A stretch of DNA of 64,000 nt from Fodinibacter luteus (lineage in GTDB: Bacteria > Actinomycetota > Actinomycetes > Actinomycetales > Dermatophilaceae). This document shows, one piece after another, positions 30,304 to 38,734 of this stretch. The notes under the pieces were generated by a model. That model ran no database searches. It was not told the origin of the DNA and was given only the letters and a program-made list of their open reading frames with translations. The DNA is taken from contig NZ_BAABGM010000015.1 of assembly GCF_039541575.1 (NCBI RefSeq), positions 1-64,000 of the forward strand. Reading direction: 5' to 3'. The first letter of the stretch is position 1; each line of letters opens with the position of its first letter. Both the position numbers and the translations under genes were made by a program.

Positions 30304-31636
30304 TGCTCAGTACCTCCTCTCGTTCGTCGATGTCGGAATCGTCGACGGATCGGGGCTTGGGTAGGGCGAGCAGGACGAGGAAGAACGGCAGCATGAGGAC
30401 CCGCTGCCGGGCCAGGATTCCGAAGTTCGCGAAACCGGAGAATGCCACGATGAACGAGGTTGTGTAGACGAGGGCGAACACCACGTATGCGTTGCGCCTG
30501 AGAAGTCCGGGCAACCGACGAAGGCGTGGCCACGACCGCAAGGTGAGCACGAGGAGGAACAGCCCCTCGAGGCTCTGCACGAGCATCTGAGCGTTGTTCG
30601 CTTCCCAAGGCAACGGACGGAAGAGCACGGTCGCCGCTGCGGCAGGCAAAGCCACTGGCGAGTCGACGGGGACCGGAGTGAACTCCGACCCGCCCTGCGT
30701 CGTCCGCCCGCCGGCCATCTCGAGGGACTGGGTCACAGCTTCCCAGTTGAGGTCGTCGGTTCCGAGCAACTCCGCGGACTGTGTGGCGAGCACCCAAGCA
30801 GCGACCCCCATCACAAGGACGCCGGCGGCCTTGCTGAGCACACCGGTGACCTTCGTGGAGGCCGGACGGAACAGCTGGGCCAGGAGCAGGGCCGCGAACA
30901 GCAGGACAGCGATGTGCGGTCGGATGAGCGCCGTGCCGAAGGCCCCGGCCCCCAGCAAAAGCAGCGCCCCGCGCTGGCCGTTGAAGAACTTCGCGGCACC
31001 CAAGGCGGTGGCGCCGACGAAGAGCATGAGCCACGACTCCTTGCCGATGGAGGACGGCCAGTACAGCATCGACGGCAGGAGGAACACGAGCAGGGCGTAC
31101 CGCCGGTGGTCACCGTCCGGCAGGGCCACCCGGAACGCGCGGTAGAGCAGGTAGACCCCCCAGAAGGCGAAGCTGCCGTAGACGAAGAAGGCGGCAAGCG
31201 TCGTAGGGCCGATCACCGTGTAGACGGCGGTCGTGATGAGCTCCATATACTGGGTGCCGCGGGTGGTGGCGAAGTCCCAGGTGATGGATCCGCCCCGCCA
31301 GCTGCGGTACTGGAACGCGGCGGCGAGGTTGTACCGCTCAGCGTCGGTCGCCCCGTCGTAGACCACGTAGGCGACGTAGTACCGCACGAGGATCCCGACC
31401 ATCTTCGCGACGAACGCGAACGCGAGCAGCCGGCCGAACCACGGGCTCGGCTCACGCACCGCCGCCCGCCAGACGAGCACGGCATTGACGCCGATGACCG
31501 CCGGCAGGACGAGCAGCGCCCCCCACACGTTGTACGACTGCAGCCCGATGGCCCAGGCCCAGGCCAGCGCGTAGGCGGCGCCTGTCGCCATGGCGACACC
31601 GACGGCCCACGGGCGCACCGAGGTGGAGAGCCGCAC
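30278..31636 (-). CDS. polytopic membrane protein, candidate Wzy-type polymerase
   Basis: A 452-residue protein with about ten hydrophobic helices and a large extracytoplasmic loop (around SAELLGTDDLNWEAVTQSLEMAGG). LPSMLYWPSSIGKESWLMLFVG and ALIRPHIAVLLFAALL recall glycan polymerases and ArnT-like membrane proteins, but the family is not certain. Its place between the Wzz/BY-kinase and a deacetylase gene argues for a role as the repeat-unit polymerase. Confidence 0.55.
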   Translation of the reverse strand: MRLSTSVRPWAVGVAMATGAAYALAWAWAIGLQSYNVWGALLVLPAVIGVNAVLVWRAAVREPSPWFGRLLAFAFVAKMVGILVRYYVAYVVYDGATDAERYNLAAAFQYRSWRGGSITWDFATTRGTQYMELITTAVYTVIGPTTLAAFFVYGSFAFWGVYLLYRAFRVALPDGDHRRYALLVFLLPSMLYWPSSIGKESWLMLFVGATALGAAKFFNGQRGALLLLGAGAFGTALIRPHIAVLLFAALLLAQLFRPASTKVTGVLSKAAGVLVMGVAAWVLATQSAELLGTDDLNWEAVTQSLEMAGGRTTQGGSEFTPVPVDSPVALPAAAATVLFRPLPWEANNAQMLVQSLEGLFLLVLTLRSWPRLRRLPGLLRRNAYVVFALVYTTSFIVAFSGFANFGILARQRVLMLPFFLVLLALPKPRSVDDSDIDEREEVLSIGGGATRR

Positions 31637-31642
31637 GGAGAG

Positions 31643-33253
31643 TCAGGCGGAGGACGAGGTGCGGCGCGCTCGCCGGCTTGGAGGCGCCTCCTCGTGCCCG
31701 GCATCCGGCTGTGAGGGGAACGGCCAGCCGTCCTCGACGAGGTCGACCGGCTGCTCCGCGCGCGTCGGCGGGGGTGCGATGAAGTCCTCCGGTTGTCGAT
31801 CGTCAGCGACGCGAGCCGGCCGCCCGCGCTTGCGCTTCTTCTTCTCCCCGTGCCCGTACCCGTAGCCGTACCCATAGCCGTCGGCGCGACGTCCGCGGGC
31901 GCCCACGAGCACGACCCCGCTGATCGGCACCTGGAAGCGGCCCAGGAGCTCCGCCACCCGGCGGGCCGCAACATCCGTGAGCCGACCGCTGCGGACGACG
32001 AGGAGGACGGTGTCGACGATCGGGAGGACGTCGAAGACGTCACTGGCCGCGAGCAGGGGCGCGGAGTCGATGATCACGACGTCGGCCATGCCACGTACCT
32101 CGGCGAGCAGGTGGCCCATCCGGCTCGCCAAGGAGGCGGGGTGGGCCAGCCGGGTGCCCGCTGTGATGATCCTCACGCCCGGCACGCTCGTCGGGCGGAC
32201 CAGCGCCTCCAGCGTGACGTCTCCGGGGTCGCTGATGTAGTCGGAGATCCCCGCACCTTGCGGGACGTCGAAGAGGTTGTGGGTGTCCGGCGACCGCAGG
32301 TCCGCGTCGAGCACGAGAACGCGCTGGCCGGTCTCGGCAAAGCTCGCAGCGAGGTTGGCCACGGTGGTCGTCTTGCCCTCTGCGGCATTGGCGGAGGTGA
32401 CGAGGATCAGCCTGGCACCGGAGGCTTCGACCCGGCGCTCCGGGCTGGCTGCGCGCCGCGCCGTGTACTCGCTGGACGACTGACGGCTCACCGTGTGCAT
32501 GAGCGCAGTTCGGGCCGCTCGGTAGGCGTCGGAGTAATGGCTCAAGGGGTCCGCGGCCACGGTGATCTCGCCATTGCGTCGCTGTGCCTGACGGAGCTTC
32601 GGCACCTCGGCGATGATCGGCAGGCCCAGGGCCGCGTGCACCTCGTCGCGGGTGCTCAGGCGGGAGTCGACCCGCTGCAGGACCAGTGCGAGGGCGAAGC
32701 CGAGCAGGAGCCCGACCAGTGCGGCCAGCGCGGTGCGCAGTGCCCGCGAGGGGGGCACGACGAAACCGCCGCCGATCGCGTCCGGGATGGGGGTGGCCTC
32801 CTGGAGCATGGTGAGCTTGGCGCGCCCGGTGCCGGGCCGGGTCTTGCTGAAGTACGTGACGGCCTCGTCGGCGAAGGCGTTGGCAGTCGCCGCTGCCTGC
32901 TCGCCGTCGGCCGACGACGCAGAGATGGTCAGCGCTCCGGCGGCCGGGTCAGAAACCACCGCGACCTGGCTGGCCAATACGGCCGGGTTGCCCTCGTAAC
33001 CCAGGGTTGCCGCGGCGCGGGTGGGGATCTCGCCGGTCTTGACGTAGAGGGCCACTCGATCCAGGGAAACGCTCTGCTCGGCCGTCCCGCCACCCACGAG
33101 GAGCGTCGCGGTGGCCGTGTAGGACGGGGCCGCCTTCGCCGCGCTGCTCTGAGCGGGCGTGATGACCCATGTCACGGCGGCCGCGACCACCGCGCACGCG
33201 ATGATGACCGGCCACCGCCGCCGCGCGATCGTGAGGTAGTCACGCAAGGTCAT
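31643..33253 (-). CDS. Wzz/Wzc-type chain-length regulator fused to BY tyrosine autokinase
   Basis: The 536-residue protein has a Wzz part with two membrane helices (RWPVIIACAVVAAAVTWV and ALRTALAALVGLLLGFALAL) and a cytoplasmic bacterial-tyrosine kinase. The kinase shows Walker A (SANAAEGKTTTVANLA), Walker A' (VLVLDADLRSP) and Walker B (VVIIDSAPL). A Tyr-rich cluster (DGYGYGYGYGHG) followed by a basic stretch is the likely autophosphorylation site. It controls polymer length and export together with the LMW phosphatase at 18662-19243. The short gap to the Wzy-like gene suggests one operon. Confidence 0.9.
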   Translation of the reverse strand: MTLRDYLTIARRRWPVIIACAVVAAAVTWVITPAQSSAAKAAPSYTATATLLVGGGTAEQSVSLDRVALYVKTGEIPTRAAATLGYEGNPAVLASQVAVVSDPAAGALTISASSADGEQAAATANAFADEAVTYFSKTRPGTGRAKLTMLQEATPIPDAIGGGFVVPPSRALRTALAALVGLLLGFALALVLQRVDSRLSTRDEVHAALGLPIIAEVPKLRQAQRRNGEITVAADPLSHYSDAYRAARTALMHTVSRQSSSEYTARRAASPERRVEASGARLILVTSANAAEGKTTTVANLAASFAETGQRVLVLDADLRSPDTHNLFDVPQGAGISDYISDPGDVTLEALVRPTSVPGVRIITAGTRLAHPASLASRMGHLLAEVRGMADVVIIDSAPLLAASDVFDVLPIVDTVLLVVRSGRLTDVAARRVAELLGRFQVPISGVVLVGARGRRADGYGYGYGYGHGEKKKRKRGRPARVADDRQPEDFIAPPPTRAEQPVDLVEDGWPFPSQPDAGHEEAPPSRRARRTSSSA

Positions 33254-33395
33254 CCTGTAGTCCCCGCTCGAGTGAAGTGCCCCGTCGCGCTGTGAGAGCA
33301 GTCAGTGGGGGCTGGACTGGTCGGCTGCCGAGTCTAGCCGACGAAACGGGGAGGAGTTTGGCGTTCGTCGCCGGGCCCTGACAGGATCCCGGGTC

Positions 33396-35663
33396 GTGAC
33401 GCTGCATCCGGAACGGCCTGTGTCGGGAGGGCTCCGGGTGGCGCACCTCACGACCGTGGACATGAGCCTTGCCCTGCTGCTGGCCACCGAGCTGGCAGTG
33501 GACGTCGAGGCGGGCCACGAGGTGTTCGGCATCAGTGCGCCAGGTCCGTACGTCCAACGGGTGGAGGCCCTCGGAGTCACCCACGTGCCAGTCCGCGCGC
33601 TCACCAGGTCATGGAACCCGGTCCGCGACCTCTCGGCCTTCAGGGAGCTGCTCTTGGAGATCCGCAGGCTCGAGCTCGACGTCCTGCACACCCACAACCC
33701 CAAGACCGGCGTCATGGGTCGGATCGCCGGCCGGGTGGCCAGGGTTCCGGTCGTCGTCAACACCTGCCACGGGCTGTGGGCCCGGCCCGAGGACCCGCTC
33801 CCCCGGAGGGCGTTCGTCCACGGCCTCGAAGGTTTCGCCGCTCGGTTCTCGGACTACGAGCTCTTCCAGAACGCCGAGGACCGCCGCACGCTCCGGTGGG
33901 CGCTGAAGCGGGGGCGTTCGCGGGTCGTGGGCAACGGCGTCGACCTCGACCGTTTCGCTCCCGACCTCGACGGCCGACACCGCGTGCGCGGCGAGCTGGG
34001 TGTCGCCGAGAGCGAGCTCCTCGTCGGAAGCGTGGGCCGCAGGGTTCGGGAGAAGGGCCTCGCCGAGTTCGGGATCGCCGCCACGCAGCTGGCTGACAGG
34101 GCCACGTTCGTATGGGTCGGGCCACGCGACGACACCGATCCCGACGCCGCGTCGGCGACGACTGACGGCATCCGGTTCGTCGAGGAACGCACCGACATGC
34201 CCGCTGTCTACTCCGCGCTCGACGTGTTCGTCCTGGCCTCCCACCGCGAAGGGTTCTCGCGGGCCGCCATAGAGGCGGCCGCGTGCGGGGTACCGATGGT
34301 GCTCACGGACATCCGAGGATGCCGTGAGGTGGGCGACGACGGCACCCACCTCCTGCTCGTCCCCCCGCACGACGGGCATGCCCTCGCCAGCGGCATCCGA
34401 CGGCTCCTCGACGACCCCGAACTGCGCGCCCGATTGGGCCGCGCCGCCCGTGAGCGCGCGCTCACGGCGTTCGACCAGCGGCAGGTGGCTCGGGCCTCCC
34501 TGGAGACCTACGACGCGGTGATTCGGCGCAAGAGACGGTCGCCCCGACGGTCGGTCGGGGTCGCGGAGGATGTCCGAACGACGGTGCTCCACGTGCTGCC
34601 TGCCGACCAGGGCAGAGGCGCGCAGGTGTATGCCGGTCAGCTGCGTGACCTGCTCGCGGACGACTCGGACCAGCGGCACCTCGTCGTGTCGCTCTTCGAG
34701 GCGCCCGAGGCGGCGCTGCGGCCCGACATACGGCTGGACGTCCCCTCGGGGGTGCTCCGTCGTGCGGGGCTCGACCCCCGGGCGGTGCGCGCGCTGCGCC
34801 GGACCGTTCGAGACACGCGGGCGGACGTGGTCGTGGCCCATGGCGGCGAGCCGCTGAAGTACGTGGTCGCGACCTCTGGTGGACGCCCGGTGGTGTACTA
34901 CAAGGTCGGGCTGTCCTCGACAGAGCTGTCGCGACCCTTGAGTCGGCGCCTGTACCGGTTCCTCGCCGGGCGATCCAGCCGGGTGGTGGGGGTCTCCGAG
35001 GCCATCGTCGACCAGGCGCAGGACGTCCTCGGCGTGCCGAGGTCGAGGCTGCTCGCGATCCCCAACGGACGCGACCCGATGACGTACCACCCACCAGGTG
35101 GTGGGGAGAGCCGGGCCGAGCCGCCCCTCGTGCTGTTCGTCGGCCAGCTCGAGCCCGGTAAAAGGCCGGGTCTGTTCCTCGACGTGATCGAGGCCCTTCG
35201 CTCCCGGGGGCTGTCGTTCGACGCCGCCGTCGTCGGCGACGGCCCCCTGCGCGCGGCGATGGAGGGCCGGGCCGCGAGGCTGGGCGTCGAGATGCTGGGC
35301 GTGCGCTCCGATGTGCCGGACCTGCTCCGGCGAGCCTCGCTGCTCGTCATGACGAGTGGGTCCGACACGGAGGGGATGCCGGGAGTGCTCATCGAGGCTG
35401 GGCTGAGTGGCCTCGCGGTCGTCTCGACGCGCGCCGCCGGCGTCACCGACGTGGTGGACGACGGCCGGACGGGCGTCGTGGCCGCAACTGACGCCCCCGA
35501 GCACCTCGCCGATCGGGTTGCTGACCTGCTGGCGGACGCAGGACTCCGCAGCTCGCTGGGCAGCGCCGCGCGCGCGCGCTGCGAGGCCGAGTTCTCGCTG
35601 GACGCCACCGCCCGACGCTGGCGCGGCCTCGTCGCGGAGCTGGCGCCGCGGACCAGTGGCTGA
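33396..35663 (+). CDS. double GT4 glycosyltransferase (two fused GT-B enzymes)
   Basis: This 755-residue protein holds two complete GT4 enzymes. The first (about 10-380) has LRVAHLTTVDMSLAL, VVNTCHGLWARPED and the signature ASHREGFSRAAIEAAACGVPMVLTD. After a short basic linker (RRKRRSPRR) the second (about 395-750) has TVLHVLPADQGRGAQVYAG, VLFVGQLEPGKRPGLFLDVI and TSGSDTEGMPGVLIEAGLSGLAVVSTRAAG. Both Glu-x7-Glu regions look intact or nearly so. The fusion may add two successive sugars. GTG 33396 is divergent from the BY-kinase gene across 142 bp. Confidence 0.85.
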   Translation: MTLHPERPVSGGLRVAHLTTVDMSLALLLATELAVDVEAGHEVFGISAPGPYVQRVEALGVTHVPVRALTRSWNPVRDLSAFRELLLEIRRLELDVLHTHNPKTGVMGRIAGRVARVPVVVNTCHGLWARPEDPLPRRAFVHGLEGFAARFSDYELFQNAEDRRTLRWALKRGRSRVVGNGVDLDRFAPDLDGRHRVRGELGVAESELLVGSVGRRVREKGLAEFGIAATQLADRATFVWVGPRDDTDPDAASATTDGIRFVEERTDMPAVYSALDVFVLASHREGFSRAAIEAAACGVPMVLTDIRGCREVGDDGTHLLLVPPHDGHALASGIRRLLDDPELRARLGRAARERALTAFDQRQVARASLETYDAVIRRKRRSPRRSVGVAEDVRTTVLHVLPADQGRGAQVYAGQLRDLLADDSDQRHLVVSLFEAPEAALRPDIRLDVPSGVLRRAGLDPRAVRALRRTVRDTRADVVVAHGGEPLKYVVATSGGRPVVYYKVGLSSTELSRPLSRRLYRFLAGRSSRVVGVSEAIVDQAQDVLGVPRSRLLAIPNGRDPMTYHPPGGGESRAEPPLVLFVGQLEPGKRPGLFLDVIEALRSRGLSFDAAVVGDGPLRAAMEGRAARLGVEMLGVRSDVPDLLRRASLLVMTSGSDTEGMPGVLIEAGLSGLAVVSTRAAGVTDVVDDGRTGVVAATDAPEHLADRVADLLADAGLRSSLGSAARARCEAEFSLDATARRWRGLVAELAPRTSG

Positions 35664-35713
35664 CCGCCGGACGGTATCGTCTACCCCGTGGTCCGGGAAT
35701 CGAGTCGTTCTGC

Positions 35714-37492
35714 ATGAGGATGCCTGGCATGCGGTCCGCAGGGGTGTCCGGCGGATCACGGGTCCTGCGAGACCTGCTCTCGCGGTACCGGGGTCGGGTG
35801 GCCCTTCTTGCGGGCACCTCGTTCGTCGGAGCCCTCCTCGAGGCCCTGTTCCTCGTGATGATCACGGGCGTCGCGATGGCCCTGGTGGCCGGTGAGGACA
35901 GGGTGGGTCCCATCCTCGGGCACTCGGTCGGCATCCGCACGTCCCTGGCGCTCGGGGGCGTGCTCCTGATGGTCCGCCTTGCCGTCAACCTGCTCGGGGT
36001 GCGGATCTCGGCCCACTTGACGGCGGACGTGACCGCCGACCAGCGCCACATCCTCTCCACCGCCTACCTGCGGGCCAGCTGGGCGACCCAGCAGGCTGAG
36101 CCGACGGGGCAGCTGCAGACGCTGCTCACCGGGTTCGTCGCCGCGGCCACCAACGCCGTCTCGACCTTCACGATCGGAGTCGTCGCCCTCCTCAGCCTCG
36201 TGGCCTTCCTGGGTACGGGGCTGGCCGTCGACGCAGCCGCCACGGGTGCGGTCCTCGTCGCCCTTGCCGTGGTCGGCACGATCCTCGTGCCCTTGAGACG
36301 CCGGATTCGTCAGAGGTCGTGGGCCTCGGCCGGTGCCAGCCTCGACTTCGCCACCTCGGTGTCCGAGCTTGGAGCGCTGGGGCTGGAGATGCAGACCTTC
36401 GGGGTCCGGCAGCGATTTGCCGACCGCATCGACGAGCTCAACCACGAGACGACCGAAACCCAGCGCAGGGTCCAGACCCTCACCGGCTCGCTAGGCCCGA
36501 TCTACATCGCCCTGGCCTACGCGGCGGTGCTGGTCGGCGTGGCCGTCCTGACGATCGTCGGTTCCGGCGACCTCGCGGTCATCGGAGCCGTCATCCTGCT
36601 GATGTTGCGATCCCTGAGCTACGGTCAGCAGTTGGCGTCCGCGGCCGGCTCGATCGCCGCCAACGCACCGTTCCTCGACCGCATTCACGCGACGGTGAAG
36701 CGCTACCAAGCCTCACCCGCAGCGACGGGCGACGTGATCCCGGCAGCCGTGACGCCCTTGGAGGCGCGCGATCTCAACTTCGAGTACCTCCCCGGCCGCC
36801 CGGCCCTGTCCGGTGTCAGCTTCCGGATCGACACCGGCGACATCGTCGGGGTGATCGGCCCGTCAGGGGCCGGTAAGTCGACCCTCGCGCAACTGCTCCT
36901 GGGTCTGCTCGAGCCGCTGCATGGATCCCTGCGAGCCGGTGGGCGAGACCTGCGTGAAGTGGACCGGGACTGGTGGAGCGAGCGGATCGCGTTCGTGGCG
37001 CAAGACGCCGCGCTCTTCACCGGCACCGTCGCCGAGAACATCCGCTTCTTCCGGGACGGCATCTCAGACGAAGCGGTGCGACGGGCAGCCATGCAGGCCA
37101 ACGTGCTGTCGGACATCGAGGCCCTGCCCCATGGCTTCCAGACACACCTCGGCGAGCGCGGCAGCCAGCTCTCGGGGGGACAGCGGCAACGGCTTTCCAT
37201 CGCCCGGGCTCTGGCCGGGGGTCCGCAGCTGCTCGTGCTGGACGAACCCACCTCGGCCCTCGACGGTCGGAGTGAGGCGCTCATCCGCGACACGCTGGGC
37301 AGCCTGCACGGTGAGGTCACCGTGGTCATCATCGCCCACCGGATGTCCACGCTCGACATCTGCGACCGGATCATGGTGATCGAGGGCGGGCGGATGACGG
37401 CGTTCAGCTCGCCCTCCATCCTGCGCAAGGACAGCCACTTCTACCAGAACGCCATGGCCGTGGCGGGGATCTCCGCCGGGGCGGAGAGCTAG
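35714..37492 (+). CDS. ABC exporter (fused membrane and ATPase domains)
   Basis: The 592-residue half-transporter has six membrane helices in residues about 30-320 and an ATPase with Walker A GPSGAGKST, Q-loop VAQDAALF, signature LSGGQRQ, Walker B LLVLDEPTSALD and the H-loop AHR. It resembles MsbA/PglK-type flippases that turn lipid-linked oligosaccharides. No separate Wzx flippase was seen in the window, so this is the likely flippase. It sits between two GT4 genes, with 3 nt to the next. Confidence 0.85.
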   Translation: MRMPGMRSAGVSGGSRVLRDLLSRYRGRVALLAGTSFVGALLEALFLVMITGVAMALVAGEDRVGPILGHSVGIRTSLALGGVLLMVRLAVNLLGVRISAHLTADVTADQRHILSTAYLRASWATQQAEPTGQLQTLLTGFVAAATNAVSTFTIGVVALLSLVAFLGTGLAVDAAATGAVLVALAVVGTILVPLRRRIRQRSWASAGASLDFATSVSELGALGLEMQTFGVRQRFADRIDELNHETTETQRRVQTLTGSLGPIYIALAYAAVLVGVAVLTIVGSGDLAVIGAVILLMLRSLSYGQQLASAAGSIAANAPFLDRIHATVKRYQASPAATGDVIPAAVTPLEARDLNFEYLPGRPALSGVSFRIDTGDIVGVIGPSGAGKSTLAQLLLGLLEPLHGSLRAGGRDLREVDRDWWSERIAFVAQDAALFTGTVAENIRFFRDGISDEAVRRAAMQANVLSDIEALPHGFQTHLGERGSQLSGGQRQRLSIARALAGGPQLLVLDEPTSALDGRSEALIRDTLGSLHGEVTVVIIAHRMSTLDICDRIMVIEGGRMTAFSSPSILRKDSHFYQNAMAVAGISAGAES

Positions 37493-37495
37493 GCC

Positions 37496-38674
37496 GTGCG
37501 CCTCCTCTATGTCATCGACTCGCTAGCACCGGGCGGCGCGGAAACCTCGCTAGCAGAGATGGCCCCGCACCTCGTCGCGCAGGGCATCGAGCTGCACGTA
37601 CTCCCGCTCGGCGCGCGGCTCGACCTGGCCGTCAGGCTCGAGGAGGGAGGCGCAGTCGTACACCCCCGCCAGGCGGCATCCGGGCGCGCGGGCAACGTGC
37701 GGGCCGTCCTAGGCACGATGCGTGCGACCCGACCAACCCTGGTTCACACCACGCTCTTCGAGGCGGATGTCGCCGGACGCGCCGCCGCCCGGCTGCGGCG
37801 AGTCCCGGTGTCCACGAGCCTGGTGAACGACTCCTACGGCGCATCGCACCGCGCGGAGTCGCCCGCGCCCAAGCTCGTGCTGGCGCGTGCGGTGGACGCC
37901 ACGACGGCCCGGTTGGCCACCCGTTTCCACGCCATATCGGGGTCGGTCGCCGATGCCGTCGCACCTCGCCTGGGGGTGCGGCGGGAGCTCGTCGAAGTCA
38001 TCCCGAGAGGCCGCGACCCCCGCAGGTTTCCGTACCGGGCACACGCGGTCAGGGCCCGTGTGCGCGCTGAACTCCGCTTGGCCCCGGACGCGCCGGTAGT
38101 GCTCGCGGTCGGGCGCCTGGAACCGCAGAAGGGTCTCCAGAATCTCCTGGCCGCGCTCCCGGCGGTCCAAGCGACGCTGCCACGTACCGTTGTTCTTGTC
38201 GCGGGGAAAGAAGGCCGCTCGGGCCCAAGGCTGCGCGCGCAGGCCGCAGCGTCGCAAGGCGACGTCCGCTTCCTCGGCCATCGCAGCGACATCGCAGACC
38301 TCATGGCGGCCGCAGACGTGCTCTGCTTCCCCTCGGAGCGGGAGGGGTTCGGCGGGGTGCTCATCGAAGCCCTTGCCGTGGGGTGCCCGGTCGTCGCCAC
38401 CGCAATCCCCACGTCGGTGGAGGTCCTGGGCCAAGGGCCGGACGCCGTGGGTCTCGTCCCCCCTGTCGGACAGCCTCGCGCGCTGGAGGGCGCCCTGGTC
38501 GAGGTGCTCACCGACGCGGTGGGCGCGGAGGCACGGGCTCGGCGCGGTCGGGCCCGGTTCGAGGGGCGCTTCACCGTGGAGCACGTCAGTCGTGAGATGG
38601 CCGGCTTCTTCGCGCGCGTGGAGGCCGCAGGAACGACCCCGGCCGGCCGGCCTCGTTCGCCGTCGTCAAATTGA
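37496..38674 (+). CDS. family 4 glycosyltransferase
   Basis: The 392-residue GT-B enzyme begins LLYVIDSLAPGGAETSLAEM and has VLAVGRLEPQKGLQNLLAAL and the GT4 signature FPSEREGFGGVLIEALAVGCPVVATAIPTSVEV. GTG 37496 lies 3 nt after the exporter stop, so it is co-transcribed with the exporter and probably with the double GT4. Acceptor and donor unknown. Confidence 0.85.
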   Translation: MRLLYVIDSLAPGGAETSLAEMAPHLVAQGIELHVLPLGARLDLAVRLEEGGAVVHPRQAASGRAGNVRAVLGTMRATRPTLVHTTLFEADVAGRAAARLRRVPVSTSLVNDSYGASHRAESPAPKLVLARAVDATTARLATRFHAISGSVADAVAPRLGVRRELVEVIPRGRDPRRFPYRAHAVRARVRAELRLAPDAPVVLAVGRLEPQKGLQNLLAALPAVQATLPRTVVLVAGKEGRSGPRLRAQAAASQGDVRFLGHRSDIADLMAAADVLCFPSEREGFGGVLIEALAVGCPVVATAIPTSVEVLGQGPDAVGLVPPVGQPRALEGALVEVLTDAVGAEARARRGRARFEGRFTVEHVSREMAGFFARVEAAGTTPAGRPRSPSSN

Positions 38675-38734
38675 CGCACCAACGGCCTGGGTGCATCGCC
38701 TACGTCGAATTCGGGCTGCGATCTGCCATCGAGT

